DNA of 64,000 bases from Gilvibacter sediminis (GTDB lineage: Bacteria > Bacteroidota > Bacteroidia > Flavobacteriales > Flavobacteriaceae). Within the stretch, counting starts at the first letter, position 1, and every line of letters begins with the position of its first letter. The position numbers were made by a program, and so were the translations under genes. Shown one piece after another: positions 38,187 through 48,019 of the stretch. The notes under the pieces were generated by a model. The model ran no database searches and was not told the origin of the DNA. It saw only the letters and a program-made list of their open reading frames with translations. Location: assembly GCF_028561565.1 (NCBI RefSeq), contig NZ_JAQQTE010000001.1, positions 1 to 64,000 on the forward strand, in the 5' to 3' direction.

Positions 38187-39208
38187 CAAAATAATCCGCC
38201 TTGAGTAGCGCCGCGCTCACGGCCCAAGTGTTTGTAAGCAGCTTCTGTAACTTCTCGGCCTCGCGGGGTTCTGACAATAAATCCTTGTTGGATCAAGAAA
38301 GGCTCGTAGACCTCTTCAATAGTTTCTCCAGATTCTGATACTGCCGTGGCCAAAGTGGTGATCCCCACAGGACCTCCCTTGAATTTATCAATGATGGTTG
38401 CCAAGATCTTATTGTCCATTTCATCCAAGCCATGAGCATCTACATTCAAGGCTTCTAAGGCGTATTTGGCAATTTTTATGTCGATGGTACCGTTGCCTTT
38501 GATCTGCGCAAAGTCACGCACGCGACGCAAAAGAGCATTGGCAATTCGCGGAGTCCCACGACTACGTCCTGCGATCTCAATTGCCGCTTCCATGGTGATG
38601 GGGACTTTCAAAATACCTGCACTGCGCTCAATAATGGTGGTAAGCAATTCGGTCTTGTAGTATTCCAGGCGAGAAGAGATCCCGAAACGCGCACGCATGG
38701 GAGCTGTTAACAAGCCGGAACGAGTGGTGGCACCAACAAGGGTAAAAGGATTCAAATTGATCTGTACCGTTCTAGCATTGGGACCAGTCTCGATCATGAT
38801 ATCGATCTTATAATCCTCCATTGCAGAATAGAGATACTCTTCCACAATGGGGCTTAGACGGTGAATCTCGTCTATAAATAGTACATCGCGTTCATCCAGA
38901 TTGGTCAGCAGCCCTGCAAGATCTCCAGGTTTATCCAAAACAGGTCCAGAGGTTACCGTAATGCTTACGTCCAACTCATTGGCCAAAATATGAGCCAAGG
39001 TGGTTTTACCCAGTCCTGGAGGTCCGTGAAACAAGGTGTGATCCAAGGCTTCATCGCGCAGATTTGCCGCCTCAACAAAGATCTTTAAGTTGTCGAGTAC
39101 CTGAGATTGGCCTGTAAAGTCATCAAAGGCCAGCGGCCGCAATTTGCGTTCTACATCTTGTTCTTCTGGAGTAAAATGTTCCCCGCTTGGGTCCAGGTGC
39201 TCGTTCAT
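38186..39208 (-). CDS. ruvB: Holliday junction branch migration helicase RuvB
   Basis: I start at the ATG at 39208, giving 340 residues, the normal RuvB length; an upstream in-frame codon would add 39 unrelated residues. The AAA+ ATPase shows Walker [10 protein letters not shown] (62-70), Walker B FIDEIH (111-116), sensor 1 GATTR, and the C-terminal winged-helix domain ending in [11 protein letters not shown]. It drives branch migration with RuvA. It is the first gene of a ruvB-P450-queG transcript, with a TATATTTG box so close to the ATG that the mRNA may be nearly leaderless. Confidence 0.97.
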   Translation of the reverse strand: MNEHLDPSGEHFTPEEQDVERKLRPLAFDDFTGQSQVLDNLKIFVEAANLRDEALDHTLFHGPPGLGKTTLAHILANELDVSITVTSGPVLDKPGDLAGLLTNLDERDVLFIDEIHRLSPIVEEYLYSAMEDYKIDIMIETGPNARTVQINLNPFTLVGATTRSGLLTAPMRARFGISSRLEYYKTELLTTIIERSAGILKVPITMEAAIEIAGRSRGTPRIANALLRRVRDFAQIKGNGTIDIKIAKYALEALNVDAHGLDEMDNKILATIIDKFKGGPVGITTLATAVSESGETIEEVYEPFLIQQGFIVRTPRGREVTEAAYKHLGRERGATQGGLF

Positions 39209-39212
39209 ATAA

Positions 39213-39220
39213 CAAATATA
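39213..39220 (-). promoter_or_regulatory. -7 box immediately before ruvB
   Basis: The minus strand reads TATATTTG, an exact TAnnTTTG, only 4 nt before the ruvB ATG. No -33 TTG is at the usual distance, so the call is tentative. Confidence 0.35.
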
Positions 39221-39339
39221 CGAACTTGGGTTTTGCGAAGCACGTGGCGGAGGCCTTAATTTGAAATCACAAAGGACTGTTAATACCTCGGTTTGAGGGA
39301 ATATTATTTGGTAATTTCGCTCCACAACCGACCATTAAC

Positions 39340-41535
39340 ATGCGAAGTAATCTAATTACCACTTACATCGCGCTTTTGACTGTATTTCAAACTGTGGCCC
39401 AAACCAAGGATGTCACGGTCAAATACATTTCCGAAGAAATTACCGTAGACGCCGTGCTGGATGAACCGGCCTGGCAAACTGCGGAGCCAGCGACCAATTT
39501 CTGGCAATATTTCCCAACCGACAGCATTCAAGCCCGCAACCAAACCGAGATCAAGTTTATGTTTGATGACCGCAAACTCTATGTGGGCATCAAAGTAGAA
39601 GCCATTGGAGACGATTATATAGTTCCTTCACTGCGACGTGACTTTAGAGCTGGAGGTAGTGATAATATCACCTTGATGTTTGACACCTTTAACGACGGAG
39701 TCAACGCCTTTTTATTCGGTTCAAACCCGGAAGGCGTATTGCGCGAAGCTTTAGTTTCTGGAGGCGGTACGGAATTGCGTGGGTTTACCACGAGCTGGGA
39801 TACCAAATGGGTTGGTGAAACTAAAAAATACGACGGCTATTACATCTGTGAGTGGGCCATTCCACTATCGGCATTTAAATACAACGAGGGTGAAACCCGT
39901 TGGCGTTTTAATTCTTATATGTTCGACACGCAAGATAATGAGCGTACCACCTGGATCAGAATACCGCAAAATCAATTCATTTTTAACCTTGCCTATATGG
40001 GTGATATGATCTTTGAGAAGCCTCTTGGAAACTCAAAGAGTCCAATTTCTATCATTCCTTATGTAAACGGTTTAGTCGGCAAGGATTATGACATTGACGA
40101 TCCTTTTAGCGAGTTTAAAGTGGGTGGTGATGCGCGTTTTACGCTTTGGAACAGTCTGAATTTAGACGTGACCATTAATCCTGACTTCTCTCAAGTGGAA
40201 GTGGATCAACAGGTCACTAACCTATCGCGTTTTGAGGTGAACTTACCGGAGCGCAGACAATTCTTTATTGAAAATAACGACCTCTTTGCCGACTTTGGAG
40301 ATTCCAGAGACGCCAATCCATTCTTCTCCAGACGTATCGGAATTGCACGAGATCTGGATGACAACACCATCCAAAACGATATCATTGCCGGAACGCGACT
40401 CAGCGGAAAAGTCAATAACGATTTTAGAATTGGTTTCCTCAATATGCAAACTGCTGCAGACGAAGCCAACGAGATCTCTGGTAACAACAATATGGTGGTG
40501 GCGCTACAGCACAGGGTGTTTAGCCGATCAAACATCAGCGCGTTATTTATAAACAGACAAGCCACAGGCGACGAGGCTTTTTTAGATCCTGAAGACGAAT
40601 ACAACCGCGTTGTAGGTCTGGATTACAACTTGGCTAATGTAGACAACAGTTGGAGTGGAAAATTTTTCACTCACAAATCCTTTAAACGCAATACCGGAGA
40701 TGACGACTACTCTGCCGGAGCTCGTATTCAATACAACTCTCGCAAATGGCGCATAAGAGCTAGTGGGGTTTTTGTTGGGGAAGACTTTAATTCTGACCTT
40801 GGATTCGTTAGACGAAAGGACATCTTTAAAATTAATCCACAAATTGAACATTTGTGGTTTCCTAAAAAAGGGGCCATCAATAGACACATCTTTAGCTTTA
40901 CCCCCGTAGTGATCTGGCGACCGAATCTGGATTTCCAGTTGGCCGATTATTTTCTGATCTCGCGCTGGGAAGCTGAACTGAAGAATACCTCAAACATTCA
41001 GGCTACCATGCGTAACCAATACGTGTTTCTCTTTGATGAATTTGACCCATCATTGGCAGATGGGGTTCCCTTGCCTGCGAATTCTGAATACGAATACACC
41101 TCTTTTGATCTGGAATATAGATCCGACAATAGAAAGTCCTTTTTCTTTAATGTGAGAAGTACTTTTGGAGGCTTCTTTAACGGATCGATCTACACCCAGC
41201 GCTTGGATCTAAACCTGCGCTTGCAACCCTATTTGACCTTATCAGCAGAAGGACGCTATGATAAGATCAACCTGCCGGAGCCGTATTCAGATAACGAGCT
41301 TTGGCTTATTGGACCTAGGATTGACGTGACCTTTAACAAATCGCTTTTCTGGGCGACCTTTATTCAATACAATTCCAATCAAGGGAATTTAGGGATCAAC
41401 TCCCGTTTACAGTGGCGCTTTGCTCCACTCTCGGATCTGTTCTTGGTTTATAACGACAACTACTTTACCGATGATGTCTTTGCACCGCGCTTTAGAACCA
41501 TCAACCTAAAGTTGACCTACTGGTTGTACCTCTAA
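39340..41535 (+). CDS. DUF5916 outer-membrane protein with CBM9-like N domain
   Basis: This 731-residue protein has a signal peptide (ending QTVAQ), a CBM9-like sandwich domain at about 25-210 (ITVDAVLDEPAWQTAEPA, with LYVGIKVEA), and a DUF5916 region of amphipathic strands to the end that looks like an outer-membrane barrel (terminal KLTYWLYL). Function of the family is not established; it often appears as a stand-alone gene in Bacteroidota. The possible -7 box TAATTTCG at 39312-39319 has one mismatch. Its stop overlaps that of the convergent MATE gene by 4 nt. Confidence 0.9.
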   Translation: MRSNLITTYIALLTVFQTVAQTKDVTVKYISEEITVDAVLDEPAWQTAEPATNFWQYFPTDSIQARNQTEIKFMFDDRKLYVGIKVEAIGDDYIVPSLRRDFRAGGSDNITLMFDTFNDGVNAFLFGSNPEGVLREALVSGGGTELRGFTTSWDTKWVGETKKYDGYYICEWAIPLSAFKYNEGETRWRFNSYMFDTQDNERTTWIRIPQNQFIFNLAYMGDMIFEKPLGNSKSPISIIPYVNGLVGKDYDIDDPFSEFKVGGDARFTLWNSLNLDVTINPDFSQVEVDQQVTNLSRFEVNLPERRQFFIENNDLFADFGDSRDANPFFSRRIGIARDLDDNTIQNDIIAGTRLSGKVNNDFRIGFLNMQTAADEANEISGNNNMVVALQHRVFSRSNISALFINRQATGDEAFLDPEDEYNRVVGLDYNLANVDNSWSGKFFTHKSFKRNTGDDDYSAGARIQYNSRKWRIRASGVFVGEDFNSDLGFVRRKDIFKINPQIEHLWFPKKGAINRHIFSFTPVVIWRPNLDFQLADYFLISRWEAELKNTSNIQATMRNQYVFLFDEFDPSLADGVPLPANSEYEYTSFDLEYRSDNRKSFFFNVRSTFGGFFNGSIYTQRLDLNLRLQPYLTLSAEGRYDKINLPEPYSDNELWLIGPRIDVTFNKSLFWATFIQYNSNQGNLGINSRLQWRFAPLSDLFLVYNDNYFTDDVFAPRFRTINLKLTYWLYL

Positions 41536-42938
41536 ACCTTTACTTGCTTCCACTTTCCTTTTCGGAACCAAATGACTCCCACTGCAGCAATCAAAACCTC
41601 CGCGAGTGTAATGGCCAACAATACGCCTAATGGGCCCATCTCAAAATAAAGAGCAGCCGCATAGGCAAAAGGCAACTGAAACAACCAAAAACAAAAGAAA
41701 TTGATCACCGTTGGAGTTTGGGTGTCTCCTGCCCCATTAAAAGCCTGAATAACCACCATTCCATAAGCATAGCACACATAACCAGCAGCAATGATGCGCA
41801 AACTTAAGGCACCATTAGCGATCACTTCTGGATCCTCACTAAAGATCTTTAGGATCCATTCGGCAAAAATCAAATAGAAGATAGAAACAAAGACCATAAA
41901 AACGGCATTGTACTTTCCGGTCTTCCAAACAGATTTAGCCGCCCGCTCCGGATTACCAGCTCCTAAGTTTTGACCTACCAAGGTCGCGGCGGCATTACTC
42001 ATTCCCCAAGAAGGCATGAGTGTAAACATTAAAACGCGAATTGCTATGGTGTAACCCGCAAGTACTTCTGCACCGAATTCTGCCATGATGCGCATCAGAA
42101 ATACCCAACTAGAGGTGCCAATAATAAATTGCCCAATGCCGCCTAAAGACACTTTGACCAGATTGATCATTTCTGAACCTCGAATCATTAGGTCCTTAAA
42201 GCCGACTTTAATTCGACTCCATCCATAGAAGAGGATCAATAATTGAAAGATCACCGCACTTCCGCGACCGATTGTGGTTGCAATGGCCGCACCTTGTACC
42301 CCAAAGCCGGGAACAGGCCCCCAACCAAATATCAGTAGCGGATCCAAAATAATATTCAAGACATTGGAAAAGATCAGCACACGCATGGCAACAGCAGCAT
42401 CTCCTGCGCCTCTAAAGACCGCATTGATCAAGAACAGCAGCATGATGGTGACGTTACCACCCAAAAGGATCTGCGTGAAACGGTAGCCTTCTTCTACCAG
42501 GTCTGGCGCTCCGCCCATCAGCCTTAAAATATCCTTAGGAAAAAGTATACCAATGGCACTGATAAGCGCGGCAACGAGCACTCCGAGCATGATGGCCTGA
42601 ACAGCAGTTCTTCGTGCTCCTTCTACTTGCTTTTCACCAATTCGACGAGCTACAATGGCTGTAACTCCCATACTGAGTCCAATAGCTATGGCATAGACCA
42701 AAGTGAGTACAGACTCGGTCAATCCTACGGTAGCAATAGCGTTTGCACCTAAACTCGACACAAAATAGGCATCCACCAAAAAGAAGATAGACTCCATCAT
42801 CATTTCCAATACCATAGGTACGGAAAGCATAAAGATCGCTTTGCGAATACTGCCAGTTGTAAAGTCTTGTTGACTGCCCTTTACAGCTTCGCCCAGGAGC
42901 TTAAAATAGTACCCCAGGCCTTTTTTGGCGGTCTCCAT
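41532..42938 (-). CDS. MATE family efflux transporter
   Basis: This 468-residue inner-membrane protein has about twelve helices in two six-helix halves. The motifs LSVPMVLEMMMESIFFLVD, and GAGNPERAAKSVWKTG in the second half, match the MATE family. Members export drugs or metabolites by H+ or Na+ antiport. It belongs to the NorM/DinF-like bacterial group, but I cannot say which substrate it carries. It is transcribed away from the respiratory operon, whose terminator lies just upstream of its start. Confidence 0.94.
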   Translation of the reverse strand: METAKKGLGYYFKLLGEAVKGSQQDFTTGSIRKAIFMLSVPMVLEMMMESIFFLVDAYFVSSLGANAIATVGLTESVLTLVYAIAIGLSMGVTAIVARRIGEKQVEGARRTAVQAIMLGVLVAALISAIGILFPKDILRLMGGAPDLVEEGYRFTQILLGGNVTIMLLFLINAVFRGAGDAAVAMRVLIFSNVLNIILDPLLIFGWGPVPGFGVQGAAIATTIGRGSAVIFQLLILFYGWSRIKVGFKDLMIRGSEMINLVKVSLGGIGQFIIGTSSWVFLMRIMAEFGAEVLAGYTIAIRVLMFTLMPSWGMSNAAATLVGQNLGAGNPERAAKSVWKTGKYNAVFMVFVSIFYLIFAEWILKIFSEDPEVIANGALSLRIIAAGYVCYAYGMVVIQAFNGAGDTQTPTVINFFCFWLFQLPFAYAAALYFEMGPLGVLLAITLAEVLIAAVGVIWFRKGKWKQVKV

Positions 42939-42976
42939 AATGTTGTGTTAGTTGGTTGAAGGAGGTTAAATATAAC

Positions 42977-43004
42977 AAAAAACCCTTCCGGAGTGGAAGG
43001 GTTT
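42977..43004 (-). terminator. Terminator of the ACIII-cox operon
   Basis: A 9-bp stem (AACCCTTCC with GGAAGGGTT) is followed on the minus strand by six T. It lies 24 bp after the coxA stop. Confidence 0.88.
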
Positions 43005-43027
43005 TAAGATTACTAAGGATACTTATC

Positions 43028-44851
43028 TTAGTGATTCATTTCTTCTTCATTGTCTTGAAGTGGAATGTGCTGCGGCGCGAAGTCTTGTCCTGGGATCACG
43101 TAATCTGACTCGTCTTTGTTCAGTTTACTGTAATCGTAAGCCCAACGGTGTACTTCTGGAATTGGTCCATCCCAGTTACCGTGAATGTGCTTCACTTCTG
43201 CAGTCCATTCTAGTGTGTTAGAGTTCCATGGGTTCTTAGGTCCTTTCTTACCGTAGAACATGGAGTGGATAAAGTTGTACAAGAATACCAACTGCGCAGC
43301 TCCTGTGATAAAGGCAAAGATGGAGATCACTACGTTTACGTCTGCCAAGTCGTCAAAGTATGGGAAAGCAGAGTTCGTGTAGTAACGTCTTGGTAGTCCC
43401 GCCATACCGATAAAGTGCATTGGGAAGAATACCCCATAAGCTCCAATTGCGGTAATCCAGAAGTGGACATAACCCAAGTTCTTGTTCATCATGCGGCCTT
43501 CGAACATCTTAGGGAACCAGTGGTAAACCCCAGCAAATAGTCCGTAGAGTGCAGAGATACCCATTACTAAGTGGAAGTGAGCTACCACAAAGTAAGTATC
43601 GTGTACGTTAATATCTAGTGCAGAGTCACCCAAGATGATACCGGTCAAACCTCCAGTGATGAAAGTAGATACCAATCCAATGGAGAATAGCATCGCCGGG
43701 TTGAGCTGCAAATTACCCTTCCAGAGGGTCGTGATATAGTTAAATGCTTTTACTGCGGATGGAATCGCGATAAGCAAGGTTGTAAAGGTAAATACCGATC
43801 CTAGGAATGGATTCATCCCTGAGATAAACATGTGGTGACCCCATACAATCGTTGATAAGAATGCGATAGCCAAAATCGAAGCAACCATGGCACGGTAACC
43901 GAAGATCGGTTTACGAGCGTTGGTCGCAATTACTTCCGAAGTGATACCCAAGGCCGGTAGCAGTACAATATATACCTCTGGGTGGCCTAGGAACCAGAAC
44001 AAGTGCTCAAACAATACTGGAGAACCTCCTTGATTGTGTAACACCTCTCCTGCAATATAGATATCCGACAGGAAGAATGAAGTTCCGAAGCTTCTGTCCA
44101 TCACCATCATAAGTCCAGCAGAAAGTAATACTGGGAAAGAGATAACACCGATGATCGCAGTTACAAAGAAAGCCCAGATGGTCAACGGCAAACGAGTCAT
44201 TGACATACCTTTTGTTCTGAGGTTAAGTACCGTTACGATATAGTTCAGTGAACCTAATAGTGAGGAAGCGATGAAGATCGTCATGGATACCAACCATAAA
44301 GTCATCCCTGCACCAGAACCTGGAATGGCCTGTGGCAAAGCAGAAAGTGGTGGGTATACCGTCCATCCTGCAGATGCTGGTCCAGCTTCTACAAAAAGAG
44401 ACATTACCATGATGACACTCGAAATAAAGAATAACCAGTATGAAACCATGTTCAGGAATCCGGAGGCCATATCTCGGGCCCCGATCTGTAATGGAATCAA
44501 AAGGTTGGAGAATGTACCACTCAATCCAGCCGTTAGTACGAAGAATACCATGATGGTACCGTGGATCGTAACTAATGCTAAGTATACTGAGGGGTCCATA
44601 ATTCCGTCCTCTCCCCATTTACCAAGAAGTACTTCATAAATGGTGAATTGTTTATCTGGCCAAGCCAACTGCAAACGGAAGATCAATGACATTGCTATAC
44701 CAATGATTCCCATAAACAGCCCTGTAATCAAGTACTGCTTAGAGATCATCTTGTGATCCGTACTGAAGATGTACTTGGTTATAAAGGTTTCTTTGTGATG
44801 ATGCTCGTGCTCATCATGTGTGACCGGGTGTGCGTATCCTTGTGCTGACAT
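43028..44851 (-). CDS. coxA: Cytochrome c oxidase subunit I
   Basis: This 607-residue catalytic subunit of a heme-copper oxidase has about twelve membrane helices. Conserved parts include HGTIMVFFVLTAG (low-spin heme ligand His), WFLGHPEVYI (CuB His and cross-linked Tyr), WGHHMFISG (two CuB His), and HDTYFVVAHFHLVMG (heme a3 and a ligands). It reduces oxygen to water and pumps protons. The N-terminal cytoplasmic tail is His-rich (DEHEHHH). It is the last gene of the eight-gene operon, 18 bp after coxB. Confidence 0.97.
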   Translation of the reverse strand: MSAQGYAHPVTHDEHEHHHKETFITKYIFSTDHKMISKQYLITGLFMGIIGIAMSLIFRLQLAWPDKQFTIYEVLLGKWGEDGIMDPSVYLALVTIHGTIMVFFVLTAGLSGTFSNLLIPLQIGARDMASGFLNMVSYWLFFISSVIMVMSLFVEAGPASAGWTVYPPLSALPQAIPGSGAGMTLWLVSMTIFIASSLLGSLNYIVTVLNLRTKGMSMTRLPLTIWAFFVTAIIGVISFPVLLSAGLMMVMDRSFGTSFFLSDIYIAGEVLHNQGGSPVLFEHLFWFLGHPEVYIVLLPALGITSEVIATNARKPIFGYRAMVASILAIAFLSTIVWGHHMFISGMNPFLGSVFTFTTLLIAIPSAVKAFNYITTLWKGNLQLNPAMLFSIGLVSTFITGGLTGIILGDSALDINVHDTYFVVAHFHLVMGISALYGLFAGVYHWFPKMFEGRMMNKNLGYVHFWITAIGAYGVFFPMHFIGMAGLPRRYYTNSAFPYFDDLADVNVVISIFAFITGAAQLVFLYNFIHSMFYGKKGPKNPWNSNTLEWTAEVKHIHGNWDGPIPEVHRWAYDYSKLNKDESDYVIPGQDFAPQHIPLQDNEEEMNH

Positions 44852-44869
44852 ACCTGTAAAAATTCTTTT

Positions 44870-45934
44870 TTAATTTTTCATAGTTGTGGCGAAGTTGTCT
44901 TGAGTCGAAAGCCATTCATTGAATTCGTCTTCCGTCTCTACAACGATCTTCATTTGCATATTGTAATGCGTGTTACCACAGATCTTGTTACAAAGCAATA
45001 AATAATCAAACTCATACAACTCTAAAGGCTCTTCGCCTGCAATTGCACGAGCTACGTTCTTTTCAGAGCGAATGGAGTTGATGTGCTCAACCTTCGCAAT
45101 GATTTCATCGTCTAAACGCATCTCCTCGGTGGTCTTGGTAGGAGTAAACGAAAACTGAGTTACCATTCCTGGTACACAGTTCATTTGAGCTCTAAAATGC
45201 GGCATATAGGCCGAGTGTAGTACGTCCTGAGAACGCATTTTAAAGAGGATCTTTCTGCCTACTGGCAGGTGTAATTCATTAACAACGATATCATCCTGAG
45301 CATCCGGATCGGAAGCGTCAAGACCCAACTGGTTCACTCCTTCAATAAGGCGAACGTTAGCGTCTCCTAGAATGTTATCATCGCCTGCATAACGGGCACG
45401 CCAGTCAAACTGGTAAGCGTAAAGCTCAATCACTAGTGGATCGTCCTCGGTGTCAACATTCATGATGTCTGACCAGGTGAACAATCCGTAGATGATCAAT
45501 CCCGCCAATACGATAACTGGAATAACAGTCCAGATAAATTCCAAACGGTCATTATCTGCATAAAAAGTAGCGCGTTGTCCTTTTTTACCACTGTACTTGA
45601 ATGCAAAATAGTGCAACAACCACTGAGTGATAATCCCTACAATAAAGATGATAATCATGGAGATCAACCATAGTTGGTCAATGTCAACCCCGTGCTCTGA
45701 AGCAGAGTCTGGAAGCAGTACATCAGACCACTTGTAGAATGAAATGAACGCCAATACGTAGATAAAGATTACAAAGCCTAACATCAACTTACCGTTGATC
45801 TTATTGTCTTTATCATTAGCGATCTGAGAAGTGCTACTGTCCTCTCCTGCTTTAGACATGGAAAGGATCTTGCTCATCTGCCATACACTGACAGCGAAAA
45901 GGATGATTACTACTAAATATAAAAATGCGGTCAT
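44870..45934 (-). CDS. coxB: Cytochrome c oxidase subunit II
   Basis: This 354-residue subunit carries the CuA centre that takes electrons from cytochrome c. The CuA ligands are intact: Cys315, Cys319, His323 and Met326 in CNKICGNTHYNM, plus the earlier His in HSAYMPHF. It has four hydrophobic segments rather than the usual two; the extra pair is at the N terminus (about 2-20 and 49-69). There is no fused cytochrome c domain, so the enzyme is not a classic caa3. It lies between actF and coxA in the operon. Confidence 0.96.
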   Translation of the reverse strand: MTAFLYLVVIILFAVSVWQMSKILSMSKAGEDSSTSQIANDKDNKINGKLMLGFVIFIYVLAFISFYKWSDVLLPDSASEHGVDIDQLWLISMIIIFIVGIITQWLLHYFAFKYSGKKGQRATFYADNDRLEFIWTVIPVIVLAGLIIYGLFTWSDIMNVDTEDDPLVIELYAYQFDWRARYAGDDNILGDANVRLIEGVNQLGLDASDPDAQDDIVVNELHLPVGRKILFKMRSQDVLHSAYMPHFRAQMNCVPGMVTQFSFTPTKTTEEMRLDDEIIAKVEHINSIRSEKNVARAIAGEEPLELYEFDYLLLCNKICGNTHYNMQMKIVVETEDEFNEWLSTQDNFATTMKN

Positions 45935-45964
45935 CGTTATAACTCTTCTTTAATAGTTTACTTA

Positions 45965-47317
45965 TTAATAATGGAACTGTTTACTTTCTTTCAATAATGG
46001 GTTGGCCTTGGCCAATAATGGCGCCTTGGTCAGTGCAGTGAACACTACAAAGACGAACAACCCGAAGAAGAACATCATAGCTCCGATCTCTGGCATTCCG
46101 ATATACCAAGATGTACCTACTGCTGATGGCATAACCATAACAAATACATCAATGTAGTGACCCGCCAGAATAATAATACCTGCCATGATCACAAACAAGT
46201 TAACTCGCTTGTAATCACTGTTCATAAGGATAAGGAGCGGGAACACAAAGTTCATAGCAACCATACCGAAGAACAAAATGTTGAAATCTTCAATTCGCGT
46301 AACGAAATACGTTACCTCTTCCGGAATGTTGGAGTACCAGATCAGCATGAACTGGGAGAACCATAGATAGGTCCAGAAAATACTGAATCCAAACATAAAC
46401 TTCGCCAAATCGTGGATGTGGCTGTCGTTTACGAACTCTAAATATCCTTGAGATTTTAGCACCATGGTTATCATAGCGATCACGGTAATGGCACAAACCA
46501 TCATACCCGCAAACACATACCATCCAAACAAGGTAGAGAACCAGTGTGGGTCAAAACTCATGATCCAGTCCCAAGACATCATCGATTCTGTCACGATGAA
46601 GAATACTAGGAATCCGGCAGAGAATTTAAATAGCTTTTTAAAGTAAGCTGGATCGTTGGTCTCGTCTAATTTCAAAGAATACTTTCTAGAGATCGCGCGA
46701 TACAGGTTCCATCCTAGGATGAAGATCCCTGCGCGGATCAAGAAGAAAGGCGTATTCAAGAAACCGGATTTACCAGCGATGATCTTGTCAAATTTGTCGC
46801 TATCTGGATTTACTAGATCACCATCCATCCAGTGGAAAAGGTGATTGAAATGCAAAGCAGAAAGCAATAGCAGTACAAACAGAATAACTGTTCCTACCGG
46901 CAGATAAGCCGTGATTCCTTCCATCACTCTAAAGAGTACAGGAGACCAACCAGCTTGTGCTGCATATTGTATCGCGTAAAAGGCCAATGCTCCAAGAGCA
47001 ATCATCATAAAGAAGAAAGCTGCAACATAAACAGCCGCCCATGGACGGTTTTGCAACTGTCCTAAAACGTGCTCGTAGTGGGCATCGCCCGAATGAGCAC
47101 CTTCCTCACCGTGAGCTCCGGCAGCGCCGTGATCTCCTCCGTGAGCAGCAGTAGCATCTCCATGACCTCCGCCATGACCGTCATCGTGACTGGCCATCAT
47201 GGTCTTTACCTCTTCTACATTTGAAGGAACCGCTAGGAATCCTCCAATCATACCCAAGGCACCAACCACCATAAAAATAATAGCGAAAAGTTTTAGTTTG
47301 TTAGGTAGCGTATACAT
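45965..47317 (-). CDS. actF: Alternative complex III subunit ActF (NrfD-like quinol:cytochrome c oxidoreductase membrane subunit)
   Basis: This 450-residue membrane protein has about ten helices and the conserved segment ESMMSWDWIMSFDPHWFSTLFGWY of the ActF/ActC-like family. In alternative complex III, ActF lies next to ActC in the inner membrane. After the first helix there is an extra polar loop (residues about 42-83) with nine His and many Gly, Ala and Asp. The gene follows actE by 26 bp and precedes coxB by 30 bp. Family assignment is firm from context and motifs. Confidence 0.94.
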   Translation of the reverse strand: MYTLPNKLKLFAIIFMVVGALGMIGGFLAVPSNVEEVKTMMASHDDGHGGGHGDATAAHGGDHGAAGAHGEEGAHSGDAHYEHVLGQLQNRPWAAVYVAAFFFMMIALGALAFYAIQYAAQAGWSPVLFRVMEGITAYLPVGTVILFVLLLLSALHFNHLFHWMDGDLVNPDSDKFDKIIAGKSGFLNTPFFLIRAGIFILGWNLYRAISRKYSLKLDETNDPAYFKKLFKFSAGFLVFFIVTESMMSWDWIMSFDPHWFSTLFGWYVFAGMMVCAITVIAMITMVLKSQGYLEFVNDSHIHDLAKFMFGFSIFWTYLWFSQFMLIWYSNIPEEVTYFVTRIEDFNILFFGMVAMNFVFPLLILMNSDYKRVNLFVIMAGIIILAGHYIDVFVMVMPSAVGTSWYIGMPEIGAMMFFFGLFVFVVFTALTKAPLLAKANPLLKESKQFHY

Positions 47318-47343
47318 ATCGTAAATATCTCTTTTGTCTATTA

Positions 47344-48015
47344 TTAATGTGATTCGTCTGTTGAATCGTGAGAATCGTCTGCATGAGACTCATCAACCAT
47401 TGCATCCATAGAATCCATAGAATCCATTGCATCCTCCATTGGTTCTACCACTGTTAATGGCTCCCCTCCAGTTAAGGCTGCAGTAAGGTTTCTTACGTGC
47501 ATGGTGATCTGCCAACGCTCCAACTCATTGGTTTGAGAAGCGTAAGATCCCATAGAGTTCAATCCGTACATCATTACGTGATAAACGTTTCCGTCTGTTA
47601 CCACACGGTCTGCGTAAGAAGGAATTCCTAAGAACACTTCATTTTTCATAAGGATCCCTTGACCATCACCTTTGGTTCCGTGACATACTGCACAGTAAAT
47701 ATCATAAAGCTCTTTTCCTTTGTCCAAGTTCTCTTGAGTCACTGGATGTGGATTAGTAAGCTCCGCAGATGCCATTTCTTTTCCTTCTAAAGTGTTTGGA
47801 TAGTCATACGGCATCCAACCACGTGGAATTGACCCCGGTGCTGGCAATAAGGCCGACTGACCATTCTCAAAGATCTCGTATTCCCCGTAGGTCTCGTAAC
47901 CTATTGGTTCATACATATTGGGCATGTATTGGTAGTTTGGCTTGCTTTCGTCAAAACAACCCACCAACGACAATGCCGCTGCAAAAATTAAGGATAGGTT
48001 TAATAAACGCTTCAT
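47344..48015 (-). CDS. actE: Alternative complex III monoheme cytochrome c ActE (lipoprotein)
   Basis: This 223-residue protein begins with a lipoprotein signal ending SLVGC, so it is anchored on the periplasmic side. It holds one heme c through CAVCH, with Met in the MYGLNSMGSY loop as probable axial ligand. ActE can pass electrons from ActA toward the oxidase. The last 34 residues are a low-complexity tail of Met, Asp, Ser and His repeats (DAMDSMDSMDAM...ESHADDSH). The gene is 4 bp after actD. Confidence 0.93.
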   Translation of the reverse strand: MKRLLNLSLIFAAALSLVGCFDESKPNYQYMPNMYEPIGYETYGEYEIFENGQSALLPAPGSIPRGWMPYDYPNTLEGKEMASAELTNPHPVTQENLDKGKELYDIYCAVCHGTKGDGQGILMKNEVFLGIPSYADRVVTDGNVYHVMMYGLNSMGSYASQTNELERWQITMHVRNLTAALTGGEPLTVVEPMEDAMDSMDSMDAMVDESHADDSHDSTDESH

Positions 48016-48019
48016 AGGT

